A stretch of 36,966 bases of DNA from Mageeibacillus sp. UBA1255 (GTDB lineage Bacteria > Bacillota > Clostridia > UBA1212 > UBA1255). A program made the position numbers and the translations under genes. The stretch covers positions 25,540 to 62,505 of the forward strand of contig DBVV01000008.1 of assembly GCA_002308795.1 (NCBI GenBank), given 5' to 3'. Positions 24,551 through 32,580 of this stretch are shown here, piece by piece. The notes below the pieces were generated by a model, which had not been told where the DNA came from, did not search any database, and was given only the letters and a program-made list of their open reading frames with translations. Position 1 is the stretch's first letter; every line of letters begins with the position of its first letter.

Positions 24551-26446
24551 ATGAAAAAGATTTACTTTATTGCACTTTCGGTGCTGATCTGTACTTTTGT
24601 CGTTTGCGGTATGCTAGCCGCCGCGGATTGGTACAGGGAGGACAGGACAACAAATACTATCTCCGTAGGTAATCTGAGCGCGGAAATAGTTGATATATAT
24701 GAACAGGACACGGTGGTAATGCCGGGTGACGCGGTCGATAAAGTTGTTTCGGTTAGAAATGACGGGGATTCGGACGAAATAGTGCGGGTGAGGATCACCG
24801 GAGTCTGGACGGACAGCGGCGAACTGATCGAGCACCGTCATCTGGCGTGCGAAATAAATGACGACGACTGGCTTTTCGACGAAGGAACGGGTTTTTATTA
24901 TTATACTTCCGTCCTTTCGCCGGGAGAGGTCTCCAACCCGCTTTTAAGATCGTTTTCTATCGACGGACCCAACGTGAACAATTATTTTTCGATGAGGCCA
25001 GGAACTATCACGATAGCGATGGAGGCTGTTCAGGCGGCGGCCGGGGGCGTTTCGCTCTGGGAAAAGACAAACGAAGACCTTATGATAGAGTACGATGAGC
25101 GCCCGGAAAACGGCGAGGACAATGAATCCGGTGTCGAGTTCAGGGGCGATCGGGAGGGATTTGACTTTGGTGAAAACAGCGACCTGTTTTCGTCTTTTAA
25201 AAACCTGCTTCCCGGGCAGACGGTGATACAGAGCATCAACGTTGGCAACACACAGAGTGAGGGAACGGAGATCTTTTTGAAGGCGGAATGCGGCGATAAA
25301 GAGAAAGACGAACTTCTCTGGAGGCTGCTTTCCGGTTATACTGATATAGAAGTAAAAGCAGACGGACGAACCGTATACAGCGGTCCCCTTTGGCGAAGTG
25401 AAGAAGATGAAACAGAAAAGGCGGATCTGCGCGCCTTATCGCCCGAAACGGGATCCGGTGCGGACAACACGTCTAAACCGCCGGAGGAACTTTACGGAAA
25501 CGGCATCAGTCTCGGAACGGTCGCGGCAGATGCAGGAACTCAGATAACGGTTGAGCTCAGGCTTTCACCCGAGGCAGGCAATGAATTTCAGGACCTTTCC
25601 GGGGACGTTGACTGGATCTTTTATGCCAGAGGCGGTGAACGCGAACCTGTACCTCAGACCGGCGACAATGACGTGAGCTCGTTTTTAGTTTGCATGATCG
25701 TTTCCGGCATTGCCTGCCTTGCATTGGTACTTATCCATACTTTTGCGTCCGGAAGGAACAGGAAGAACGGAGGCGGGACGAATGCGGGACGAAACAAGAG
25801 CGGCTACGGTAATATACCTGTCGTGATCGCAGTGGCGCTGACAGCGGTGATCGCAGCGGCGTTGACGACCGCGGGAACACTCGCGTTTATGACTGATACG
25901 GAAACGGCCGGAAACGAAATAAAGGCCGGGACACTTCAGATCGACCTCACCGAACCGGAGTATACGCCTGGCAAGGTCCTCGAGCCAAACGCGGCGGTGC
26001 ATAAAGATCCCACGGTCACGAATGAAGGCACGGTGCCGATGCTGGCTTTTATACGAGTCTGCATCCCAATGAAAAAAGTAGCGACTGTTGACAACGTCAC
26101 TAAGATGATCATACCGGCCAGAGAGCAGGAATTGTTTTCGTTCGAGGCTGACGGTAACTGGATCCTTCTCGAAAATCGTGAGGTTTCCGGGGACAACGGC
26201 GCAAAATATTCTTGTTATGTTTACGGTTATTTAGCGAAAGCGCTGGATCCCGGCGAATCGTCAGTGCCGCTGTTTGAGGAGATGCGGTTCGTTAATCTGC
26301 TGGAAGGGGAACTTGAATATGCGTCCGAGCTGGATATACCCATAAGCGCTTTCGGCCTTCAGGAGAAGCATTTTTATGAAGGTGAAAGTATGGAAAACAG
26401 GCTTTTAAACAGTTACGCTAATTACGTGAAGGAGGCATGGAAATGA
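24551..26446 (+). CDS. Two-unit TasA-like protein with internal sortase-like signal and second signal peptide
   Basis: A 631 aa protein that reads as two proteins in one frame. Unit 1 (1-415): signal peptide (about 4-25), TasA-like domain (TNTISVGNLSAEIVD, VVMPGDAVDKVVSVRN), then VPQTGD at 367-372, a hydrophobic helix (about 376-399) and a basic tail (GRNRKNGG), the layout of a sortase sorting signal. Unit 2 (about 416-631): a new SipW-type signal (VVIAVALTAVIAAALTTAGTLAFMTD) and a second TasA-like domain (GNEIKAGTLQIDL, VLEPNAAVHKDPTV). GGAGG at 25769-25773 with an ATG at 25782 sits at the junction but is out of frame, suggesting fusion of two former genes or a sequence error. GGAGGAACC precedes the start. 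Confidence 0.85.
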   Translation: MKKIYFIALSVLICTFVVCGMLAAADWYREDRTTNTISVGNLSAEIVDIYEQDTVVMPGDAVDKVVSVRNDGDSDEIVRVRITGVWTDSGELIEHRHLACEINDDDWLFDEGTGFYYYTSVLSPGEVSNPLLRSFSIDGPNVNNYFSMRPGTITIAMEAVQAAAGGVSLWEKTNEDLMIEYDERPENGEDNESGVEFRGDREGFDFGENSDLFSSFKNLLPGQTVIQSINVGNTQSEGTEIFLKAECGDKEKDELLWRLLSGYTDIEVKADGRTVYSGPLWRSEEDETEKADLRALSPETGSGADNTSKPPEELYGNGISLGTVAADAGTQITVELRLSPEAGNEFQDLSGDVDWIFYARGGEREPVPQTGDNDVSSFLVCMIVSGIACLALVLIHTFASGRNRKNGGGTNAGRNKSGYGNIPVVIAVALTAVIAAALTTAGTLAFMTDTETAGNEIKAGTLQIDLTEPEYTPGKVLEPNAAVHKDPTVTNEGTVPMLAFIRVCIPMKKVATVDNVTKMIIPAREQELFSFEADGNWILLENREVSGDNGAKYSCYVYGYLAKALDPGESSVPLFEEMRFVNLLEGELEYASELDIPISAFGLQEKHFYEGESMENRLLNSYANYVKEAWK

Positions 26447-27012
26447 AAAAAGATCACGGGCTCAGATTGCCGTGGATCGTGATGATCATCAGCGTGATAA
26501 TTGCCGTTATCACCATCAGCATCGGATTGACCGCGGCGTATCTTACGGACAGAGATGATGAAATAAACGTACTCAAAGAAGGGGAGACAGTTATAGAAAT
26601 TGCCGAAACGTTTTCACCGGATCCTGACCCGGAGCCGGGAGACGCGGCGGTAAAGGTGGTGAGGATAACAAACACCGGGAACCTCACGTGTACGATCCGG
26701 GCGAGGCTCGTTTTCACGGATGATGCGCTTGAAAAAATAACGCAGCCGCTTGAAATAGGAGAAGGCTGGACGGAGGGCGCAGACGGATTTTATTACTATC
26801 TGAGACCTGTTGACCCGGGGGAGACAACAAAACCGCTTATCGAGCGAGTGGTTTTCCGCAGGTTTTATGAGGACGGAACTCCAGTCACGGCGCAGGAGCT
26901 TGGAAAAATTGACGCGGGTCTGATGGTATATTCGGAGGCTCTGGAATTTGTACGGGATGAAGCAGGCGAACCGACGGCGGAGGAGGTGATACGCAACTGG
27001 TCCGGGTATTGA
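26443..27012 (+). CDS. TasA-like secreted protein with SipW-type signal peptide
   Basis: A 189 aa protein. The basic start is followed by a hydrophobic core (about 9-30, IVMIISVIIAVITISIGLTA) and AAYLTDRDDEINVLKEGE, the SipW-type cleavage pattern. The mature part repeats the TasA-like layout (EPGDAAVKVVRITNTGNLTCTIRARL, then DGFYYYLRPVDPGETT). The FYYY plus PGE motif is shared with unit 1 of the preceding gene. The start is the ATG at 26443, 7 nt after AAGGAGG, overlapping the upstream TGA (ATGA), so the two are translationally coupled; ATG 26437 is too close to the RBS. It is the last gene of the cluster; the next promoter overlaps its stop. Confidence 0.85.
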   Translation: MKKDHGLRLPWIVMIISVIIAVITISIGLTAAYLTDRDDEINVLKEGETVIEIAETFSPDPDPEPGDAAVKVVRITNTGNLTCTIRARLVFTDDALEKITQPLEIGEGWTEGADGFYYYLRPVDPGETTKPLIERVVFRRFYEDGTPVTAQELGKIDAGLMVYSEALEFVRDEAGEPTAEEVIRNWSGY

Positions 27013-27038
27013 CAGCAGGATTTAAAGTAGAATAAAAT
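27009..27038 (+). promoter_or_regulatory. Promoter of the MacB-like ABC transporter
   Basis: TTGACA (27009-27014) and TAAAAT (27033-27038) have an 18 bp spacer. The -35 overlaps the stop codon of the TasA-like gene. The leader of about 60 nt ends at AGGAGGAG before ATG 27105. Confidence 0.75.
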
Positions 27039-27104
27039 ACACTGATGCGTCTTCGACAATGTCCGCATCGGACTTTCGCCGCTGCCGCAGAGGAGGAGAT
27101 CTGT

Positions 27105-30100
27105 ATGCTTGAATTGTATGGAATAAAAAAAGATTATCCTACCGGTGCCGGTAAGGTGGAAGCGCTTAAAGGAATTGACCTGAGGTTCAGAAAAAAAGAG
27201 TTTGTAGCTATACTCGGTCCGTCCGGGTGCGGGAAAACCACGCTGCTTAATATAATCGGAGGGCTTGATCATTATACCGAAGGGGATCTGGTGATCAACG
27301 GCCTCAGCACTAAAAAATATACGAACAGGGACTGGGATGCGTACAGAAATCACTCGATCGGCTTCGTCTTCCAGAATTATTATCTTATTCCTCATCAGAA
27401 CGTGCTTAGAAATACCGAACTGGCTCTAACGCTTTCCGGGGTTTCAAAGTCGGAACGCAGAAAGGCCGCCGTTAGGGCGCTTGAGGAAGTCGGGCTCGGA
27501 GACCAGCTGAAAAAAAGACCGGCTCAGTTATCCGGCGGACAGGCGCAGAGAGTTGCCATCGCCAGAGCGCTGATCAACGATCCGGATATCGTTCTTGCCG
27601 ACGAACCTACGGGTGCGCTTGACACCGAGACGAGCGTGCAGATCATGGAGATGCTGAAAAAAGCTTCGGAAGATCACCTCGTGATCATGGTCACTCATAA
27701 TCCGGAACTTGCCCAGCGTTACGCGACGAGAATAATCAATATGATCGACGGACGGATCGTAGGCGATTCTGCTCCGGTAAGCGACGACGAGTTTGCCGTT
27801 CTTGAAAAGGGACTAAGCGAGATATCCGAAAATGTCGATGGCAAACCGGCAAAGACCGCCTCCGAATCAGAGAAAAGTGTTAAAACCGGCACGAAGAAAA
27901 AACCTTCGATGTCGATTGCAACGGCGATAATGCTCTCTATAAACAACCTGTTTACCAAGAAAGGCAGAACGATCCTCACTGCTTTTGCAGGAAGTATAGG
28001 CATAATCGGTATCGCGCTGATCTATTCGGTATCAGCCGGGACGAACAGATTTATCGAGCAGGTCCAGGAAGAGACTCTCGCATCTTATCCCATCACGATA
28101 GAGAGATCTCATATGGACCTGAACGAGCTGCTCACCAACCTCGCGGGCAATACCGAGAACGCTCATAATCATGAAAATGATGCGATCTACCAGCGTATAT
28201 CCATGTATAATATGGTCAATTCGATCAACAATACTTCTATTATCGAAAACGACCTGAGATCATTTAAGAAATATCTGATCGAACAGACTGCAGATAAGGA
28301 CAGCAAATACGGCGGAAATATAACCGGACTCAGTTATACGTATGCGATGGACGTCCTCGTTTACACGAAAAACATCAAGGGCGATATCATCGCTTCAGAT
28401 ACGACGGAATTGACGTCAAGGCTCATTTCTAAGGTTTTCGGTGCGGATGTCCCGACGCCGGGAGGGAGCGGTACCGGTTCCGGAAGCAGCTCAACGATGA
28501 TGTCGCTGCTTGCCTCTTCATCCTCCGGTTCATCCTCCAGAAACACGTGGAAGGAAATGCTTCCCGGGATCAACGGCGAGACGGTAAGCGGAGTTGTAAA
28601 ATCGCAATACGACGTTATATACGGAGAATGGCCAACGGGATACAACCAGGTCGTTCTTGTTGTGGATAAAAATAACGAAGTAACAGATATGACGCTATAC
28701 GCGCTCGGGCTGAAAACACAAGCGGATATCGATGCGATCATTGACGCTGCTATGGCAGGCGAAGAACTTAAAGTGCCTGACGAGAAATGGACGTATGAAG
28801 ACATCTGCTCCAGGGAATTCAAGGTCGTACTTAACTCCGACTGCTATGTAAAAGACGAAGCGACCGGCACGTTTAACGATCTGAGGACAACGGATGCGGG
28901 GCTCGTGTATCTTTACAACAGCGGTATCGATATCGAGATCACTGGTATAATCAGGGCTAAAGATGATGCGATCTCTCCCATGCTCAGAAGCGGGACGATC
29001 GGATACACATATAAACTGACGGAATACGTGATCGAAAAGACGTCGGATTCTCCGGCTTCAGTCCAACAGAGAGAGAACCCGGGCACTGACGTTTTCACCG
29101 GGCTGCCTTTCAAGAGCAGTATCAACTCACTGGATGACACGGTTAAAGCGACGCTCTTCAAAAATTATATTGCCGGCCTGAATACTTCAGGAAAAGCCAG
29201 GACGTTTTTAAGAATAGCGACGTCGCCTTCGGAGGAATTCATTAATCAGTCTGTGAATGCCATGATGGAAGGCCTTGACAGGGAAGCGATGATAGAGATG
29301 CTTGCCAGCGGTGCCGCGGCACAGGGGTATATAACCGAGGCGGATATACGGGAATACGTGAAAAATATGTCCGATGAAGATCTTAAGCAGCTTGTCGTTT
29401 CTCTTGCTGCGGAGCAGTTTAAGAACCAGTTCGCTCAGCAGCAGATGGCGAAGTATGCCGGAATGAGCGAAGATGATCTAGCTGCTATGTTCGACGCGTC
29501 GATGACGCTCCTCACTGACGAGCAGTGCGCTGCGCTCTACGATACTGCTCTGGAATTCTCGAACAATACATACGAAGATAATATGAAGAAACTCGGCGCA
29601 GTAGATATTGACGACCCGGAGACGATAAGTTTGTACACGGCAACTTTCGCCGCTAAAGACAATATCAAGGAAATGATCGATGAGTATAATAAGGACAAAG
29701 ATGAATTTTCGTCGATTGCATTCACGGATTACGTTGGCATCCTGATGAGTTCGGTGACAACGATCGTCAACAGTATTTCGTACGTTCTCATTTCGTTCGT
29801 TGCAATTTCGCTGTTCGTGTCGTCAATAATGATCGGCGTCATCACGCTGATCTCCGTACAGGAGAGAACGAAAGAGATAGGCATCCTGAGAGCACTCGGT
29901 GCCTCAAAGAAGAACATTTCAAGTATGTTCATTGCGGAGACTGTTATCATCGGATTTATTTCAGGTGTACTTGGCGTCCTGCTGAGCGCGATCTTTGTTA
30001 TACCTATCAACGCTATCGTACATTATCTGTCCGGACTTTCGAGCCTCAGCGCGTTCCTGCCGTGGCAGACAGCTCTGATACTTATCGGCATCAGCATGCT

Positions 30101-30179
30101 GCTTACTCTTGTCGCCGGCCTTATCCCGTCAGGCAGCGCAGCCAGAAAAGATCCCGTAGTGGCGCTCAGAACAGAATGA
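27105..30179 (+). CDS. MacB-like ABC transporter, ATPase fused to FtsX-type permease
   Basis: A 1024 aa fusion. The N-terminal ATPase (1-225) has Walker A GPSGCGKTT (38-46), signature LSGGQAQR, Walker B IVLADEPTGALD and His switch MVTHN. TM1 follows (about 285-305, LTAFAGSIGIIGIALIY), then an extracytoplasmic region of over 500 residues containing a Ser/Gly-rich stretch (GSGTGSGSSSTMM), and three C-terminal helices of an FtsX domain around RTKEIGILRALGASKKNI. Ordinary MacB outer domains are much shorter. MacB/LolCDE-type pumps use mechanotransmission rather than transport across the bilayer; the cargo here is unknown. AGGAGGAG precedes ATG 27105; an upstream in-frame ATG at 27045 lies in the leader. 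It has its own promoter but sits directly after the surface-protein cluster. Confidence 0.92.
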   Translation: MLELYGIKKDYPTGAGKVEALKGIDLRFRKKEFVAILGPSGCGKTTLLNIIGGLDHYTEGDLVINGLSTKKYTNRDWDAYRNHSIGFVFQNYYLIPHQNVLRNTELALTLSGVSKSERRKAAVRALEEVGLGDQLKKRPAQLSGGQAQRVAIARALINDPDIVLADEPTGALDTETSVQIMEMLKKASEDHLVIMVTHNPELAQRYATRIINMIDGRIVGDSAPVSDDEFAVLEKGLSEISENVDGKPAKTASESEKSVKTGTKKKPSMSIATAIMLSINNLFTKKGRTILTAFAGSIGIIGIALIYSVSAGTNRFIEQVQEETLASYPITIERSHMDLNELLTNLAGNTENAHNHENDAIYQRISMYNMVNSINNTSIIENDLRSFKKYLIEQTADKDSKYGGNITGLSYTYAMDVLVYTKNIKGDIIASDTTELTSRLISKVFGADVPTPGGSGTGSGSSSTMMSLLASSSSGSSSRNTWKEMLPGINGETVSGVVKSQYDVIYGEWPTGYNQVVLVVDKNNEVTDMTLYALGLKTQADIDAIIDAAMAGEELKVPDEKWTYEDICSREFKVVLNSDCYVKDEATGTFNDLRTTDAGLVYLYNSGIDIEITGIIRAKDDAISPMLRSGTIGYTYKLTEYVIEKTSDSPASVQQRENPGTDVFTGLPFKSSINSLDDTVKATLFKNYIAGLNTSGKARTFLRIATSPSEEFINQSVNAMMEGLDREAMIEMLASGAAAQGYITEADIREYVKNMSDEDLKQLVVSLAAEQFKNQFAQQQMAKYAGMSEDDLAAMFDASMTLLTDEQCAALYDTALEFSNNTYEDNMKKLGAVDIDDPETISLYTATFAAKDNIKEMIDEYNKDKDEFSSIAFTDYVGILMSSVTTIVNSISYVLISFVAISLFVSSIMIGVITLISVQERTKEIGILRALGASKKNISSMFIAETVIIGFISGVLGVLLSAIFVIPINAIVHYLSGLSSLSAFLPWQTALILIGISMLLTLVAGLIPSGSAARKDPVVALRTE

Positions 30180-30209
30180 GCCATACGATTTTTGATGATA
30201 CACTGCTCG

Positions 30210-30238
30210 TTGATTTTTTCGGAAGGATGTTATAAAAT
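30210..30238 (+). promoter_or_regulatory. Promoter of the modular lipoprotein gene
   Basis: TTGATT (30210-30215) and TAAAAT (30233-30238) have a 17 bp spacer. AAAGGAGG follows, and then the ATG at 30277. Confidence 0.7.
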
Positions 30239-30276
30239 AGCCGTAAGATGCGCACAGAGCAAAGGAGGTTCACAGA

Positions 30277-32292
30277 ATGAGGAGAACGGAAATAAAACTT
30301 GCTGTACTTTTGGCGGTTTTGATATGCCTATCGCTTCTTTTTGCCGCTTGTAACGAGCAGAATGAGACTCCGACAGAAAAACCCGAAATAACGGGATCGT
30401 CGGACAGCACTGCCGGGGTTCCGGAAGATAAAACTCCGGAAATATCCGACGAGACGCCTGAGCAGAGCGCGGATATCGTGCCCACAGAGCAGAATACTGA
30501 TGCTGCTGCCACAGATCAGCCGACAGAACAGACGACGGATCAGCACACAACGAACCCGACACCCGTACCGACGCCGCCTCCGGATCAGGATCAGGATGCG
30601 GCTAAGAGAGCGCTGGAATTTGAAAAAACGTATGAAGGCACCTGGACTGCAAATGATGACTCGTTCCTTGATTTCAGTCTGGAAGACGGGGAGCCCTGGA
30701 TCTTCAACGCTATCTGGAACAGCGGCGGAGAATTCCCGTCGTTCAAAATACTTGACGCCGTAAAACTTGACGAATCAGGTAAAAAATATCTGCTGAAACT
30801 CAGGTCAAGAGACGGAGCGGAATCCGAACTGAACTTTGAATCTCAGGGAATGTATATTGACATTTCGACGCCGGGCGGTTTATTAGGCGGAAAACGGTAC
30901 TTTTACGACGGAACCAGACAGTACCCGCCTGAGACTCAGACGCTTACCAAGGATATGATCCTGGGCATTTTCGGCGGAAAATGGGTGGCGTACCAGAACA
31001 GCGACGACGTCATCCTCATTGAAAAAGACTCAAACGGCGATATCAAACTGACGCGCCTGGCAGGAGGCAGCAGCATCAACGCGGATGCGTATACTATAAA
31101 GACAGTTACGACCGCAGATGCTCTTGGCCACGAATATGAGGCGGTATTTGAAAACAGAAACACAGGAAAAGATTTCAATACGACGATGGGCGTTTTCCAG
31201 GCCGGCGGCGTTATCGAAATAGATTATCAAAACGGCAAGGGCAGGATAGCATATCTCGTTTACAACGCTCCGACGCTTGAAAACGTTGATCCCTTTGATT
31301 TTGTCAATAAATTTAACGGCGAATGGACGAATTCCGATGATGAGTTCATTTCTTACTCTTCGTACGGCGGAACGCCCGGAATGATGTTCGCTATCTGGAA
31401 TGCAGGAGGACCGTTCCCCGCAGGCGAGATACTTAAAGTGACGCGCATAGGCGGAGAAGACTATTATGAAGTGCTCCTGAAGATGAACGATGACAGCGGG
31501 ACACACACCTTCTTTGTTAAATATGATAGTTCTACCGGAAAGATGACGGTATGGGAAGACGGCGAGGACGGCAAGGATTATTATTACGATGCCACAAAAC
31601 AGCAGGCAAAGCCTATGACGGTAAAAGAAATACTCAGTTATTTCGGAGGTGTCTGGATCGCGGATATAAACGATAATGAATTTATTCAGATCGAGACGGC
31701 CGGAGACGAGTCCGTTGCCTCTGTGATACATGGATTCAGAAATGATATAGGAGCGTTTGATTATTACAGCATCGACGTAGCGATCGGAGACGCGCTGGGG
31801 AAAGATTTCCAGCTTACTCTGCGGAATTCCGGCACTGACGAGATCTCTGTCCATTACGCAGGATTGATCCAGGCGGGACAGACGCTCCTTATCGACCTGA
31901 ATGACGGAAAAGGCGAGCGCGCATTTGTATTGTCCGACGCTAAAAGGATCGTTCAGCTGATGCCGACGTTCCTTGCGAATCAGCTCGCCGGAAGCTGGAC
32001 TGCGTCAAACGACAGTGATTTCATTGACATCGACGTTGAAGATGAAAAAGCGGTGATGATGTTTGCGGTCTGGTATTCCGGAGGTCAATTCCCGGCAGGC
32101 AGGATCATGAGAGTAACTCAGATCTCCGGCGGAGCACGTGACGGCGAGTACCTGCTTGTACTTAGAATGAACGGCACCAATTCGATCGAATCGTACGGCC
32201 TGAAAAAAACGGCGGATAATAAATTCGAGTTCTGGCCTCTGGGCGGGAAGCATGACGTTTATACGTACTATCCTGACAGGCAGCTTCCGTGA
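30277..32292 (+). CDS. Modular lipoprotein with A-B-A-B-A internal repeats
   Basis: A 671 aa lipoprotein: lipobox LFAAC (Cys25), then a Thr/Pro/Gln/Glu-rich spacer (about 26-110) that lifts the protein off the membrane, then repeats. Module A, with G-x-W-T-x-x-D followed by FAIWxxGGxFP and a D-Y/Y-Y end, occurs at about 112-222, 339-446 and 564-671. Module B, with ILxxFGGxWxA and DALGxxxx then FQAGG or IQAGQ and a GKG-x-R end, occurs at about 223-338 and 447-563. I know no named family. Alternating beta-rich modules suggest a binding or adhesive surface protein. AAAGGAGG precedes the ATG; its own promoter and a terminator make it a single-gene unit. Confidence 0.85.
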   Translation: MRRTEIKLAVLLAVLICLSLLFAACNEQNETPTEKPEITGSSDSTAGVPEDKTPEISDETPEQSADIVPTEQNTDAAATDQPTEQTTDQHTTNPTPVPTPPPDQDQDAAKRALEFEKTYEGTWTANDDSFLDFSLEDGEPWIFNAIWNSGGEFPSFKILDAVKLDESGKKYLLKLRSRDGAESELNFESQGMYIDISTPGGLLGGKRYFYDGTRQYPPETQTLTKDMILGIFGGKWVAYQNSDDVILIEKDSNGDIKLTRLAGGSSINADAYTIKTVTTADALGHEYEAVFENRNTGKDFNTTMGVFQAGGVIEIDYQNGKGRIAYLVYNAPTLENVDPFDFVNKFNGEWTNSDDEFISYSSYGGTPGMMFAIWNAGGPFPAGEILKVTRIGGEDYYEVLLKMNDDSGTHTFFVKYDSSTGKMTVWEDGEDGKDYYYDATKQQAKPMTVKEILSYFGGVWIADINDNEFIQIETAGDESVASVIHGFRNDIGAFDYYSIDVAIGDALGKDFQLTLRNSGTDEISVHYAGLIQAGQTLLIDLNDGKGERAFVLSDAKRIVQLMPTFLANQLAGSWTASNDSDFIDIDVEDEKAVMMFAVWYSGGQFPAGRIMRVTQISGGARDGEYLLVLRMNGTNSIESYGLKKTADNKFEFWPLGGKHDVYTYYPDRQLP

Positions 32293-32360
32293 CGTATCCG
32301 GGTGCAGTCGGGCCTGACGGATCCGGTCTATAGATGGTTTATTAATTATATACGGATTTG

Positions 32361-32390
32361 CGGACGGGTTTAAGGCGCCCGTCCGTTTTA
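32361..32390 (+). terminator. Intrinsic terminator after the modular lipoprotein
   Basis: CGGACGGG (32361-32368) and CCCGTCCG (32378-32385) form an 8-bp GC-rich stem with a 9-nt loop, followed by TTTTA. It separates the lipoprotein from the dehydrogenase-Hdr region. Confidence 0.85.
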
Positions 32391-32459
32391 ATATTCTTAT
32401 GTTTCCTGAGCGATCAGGCGTACTTACGGCACTTCCGGCATTTTCGGGCACTTTTTAAG

Positions 32460-32488
32460 TTGCGAAAGAGTTTGTGTAGTGGTAAAAT
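32460..32488 (+). promoter_or_regulatory. Candidate promoter of the dehydrogenase-Hdr operon
   Basis: TTGCGA (32460-32465) and an extended -10, TGGTAAAAT (32480-32488), have a 17 bp spacer. It lies about 95 nt before the dehydrogenase ATG. Confidence 0.6.
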
Positions 32489-32580
32489 AACCTGAAGGCG
32501 TCCGGCAGGGCGTTTCGCTCTTATTCTCCGCCTGCAGTCCGGACAGCCGTCCTAATTCTTTTTTGAAAGGTGAAAATCAA

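Noticed and set aside
24460..24672. Short ORF before the two-unit TasA-like gene
   Set aside because: It overlaps the real gene in another frame and has no RBS.
25782..25826. Separate gene starting at the junction ATG
   Set aside because: That frame stops after 14 codons, so no separate protein can be made unless the sequence has an indel; kept as a finding on the fusion instead.
23713..27012. Naming the fibre genes tasA
   Set aside because: They share the signal type and domain layout with TasA, but several paralogues are present and orthology cannot be shown by eye.
27045..27104. Longer N-terminus for the MacB-like protein
   Set aside because: AGGAGGAG is placed for ATG 27105, and the fold of ABC ATPases begins right there.
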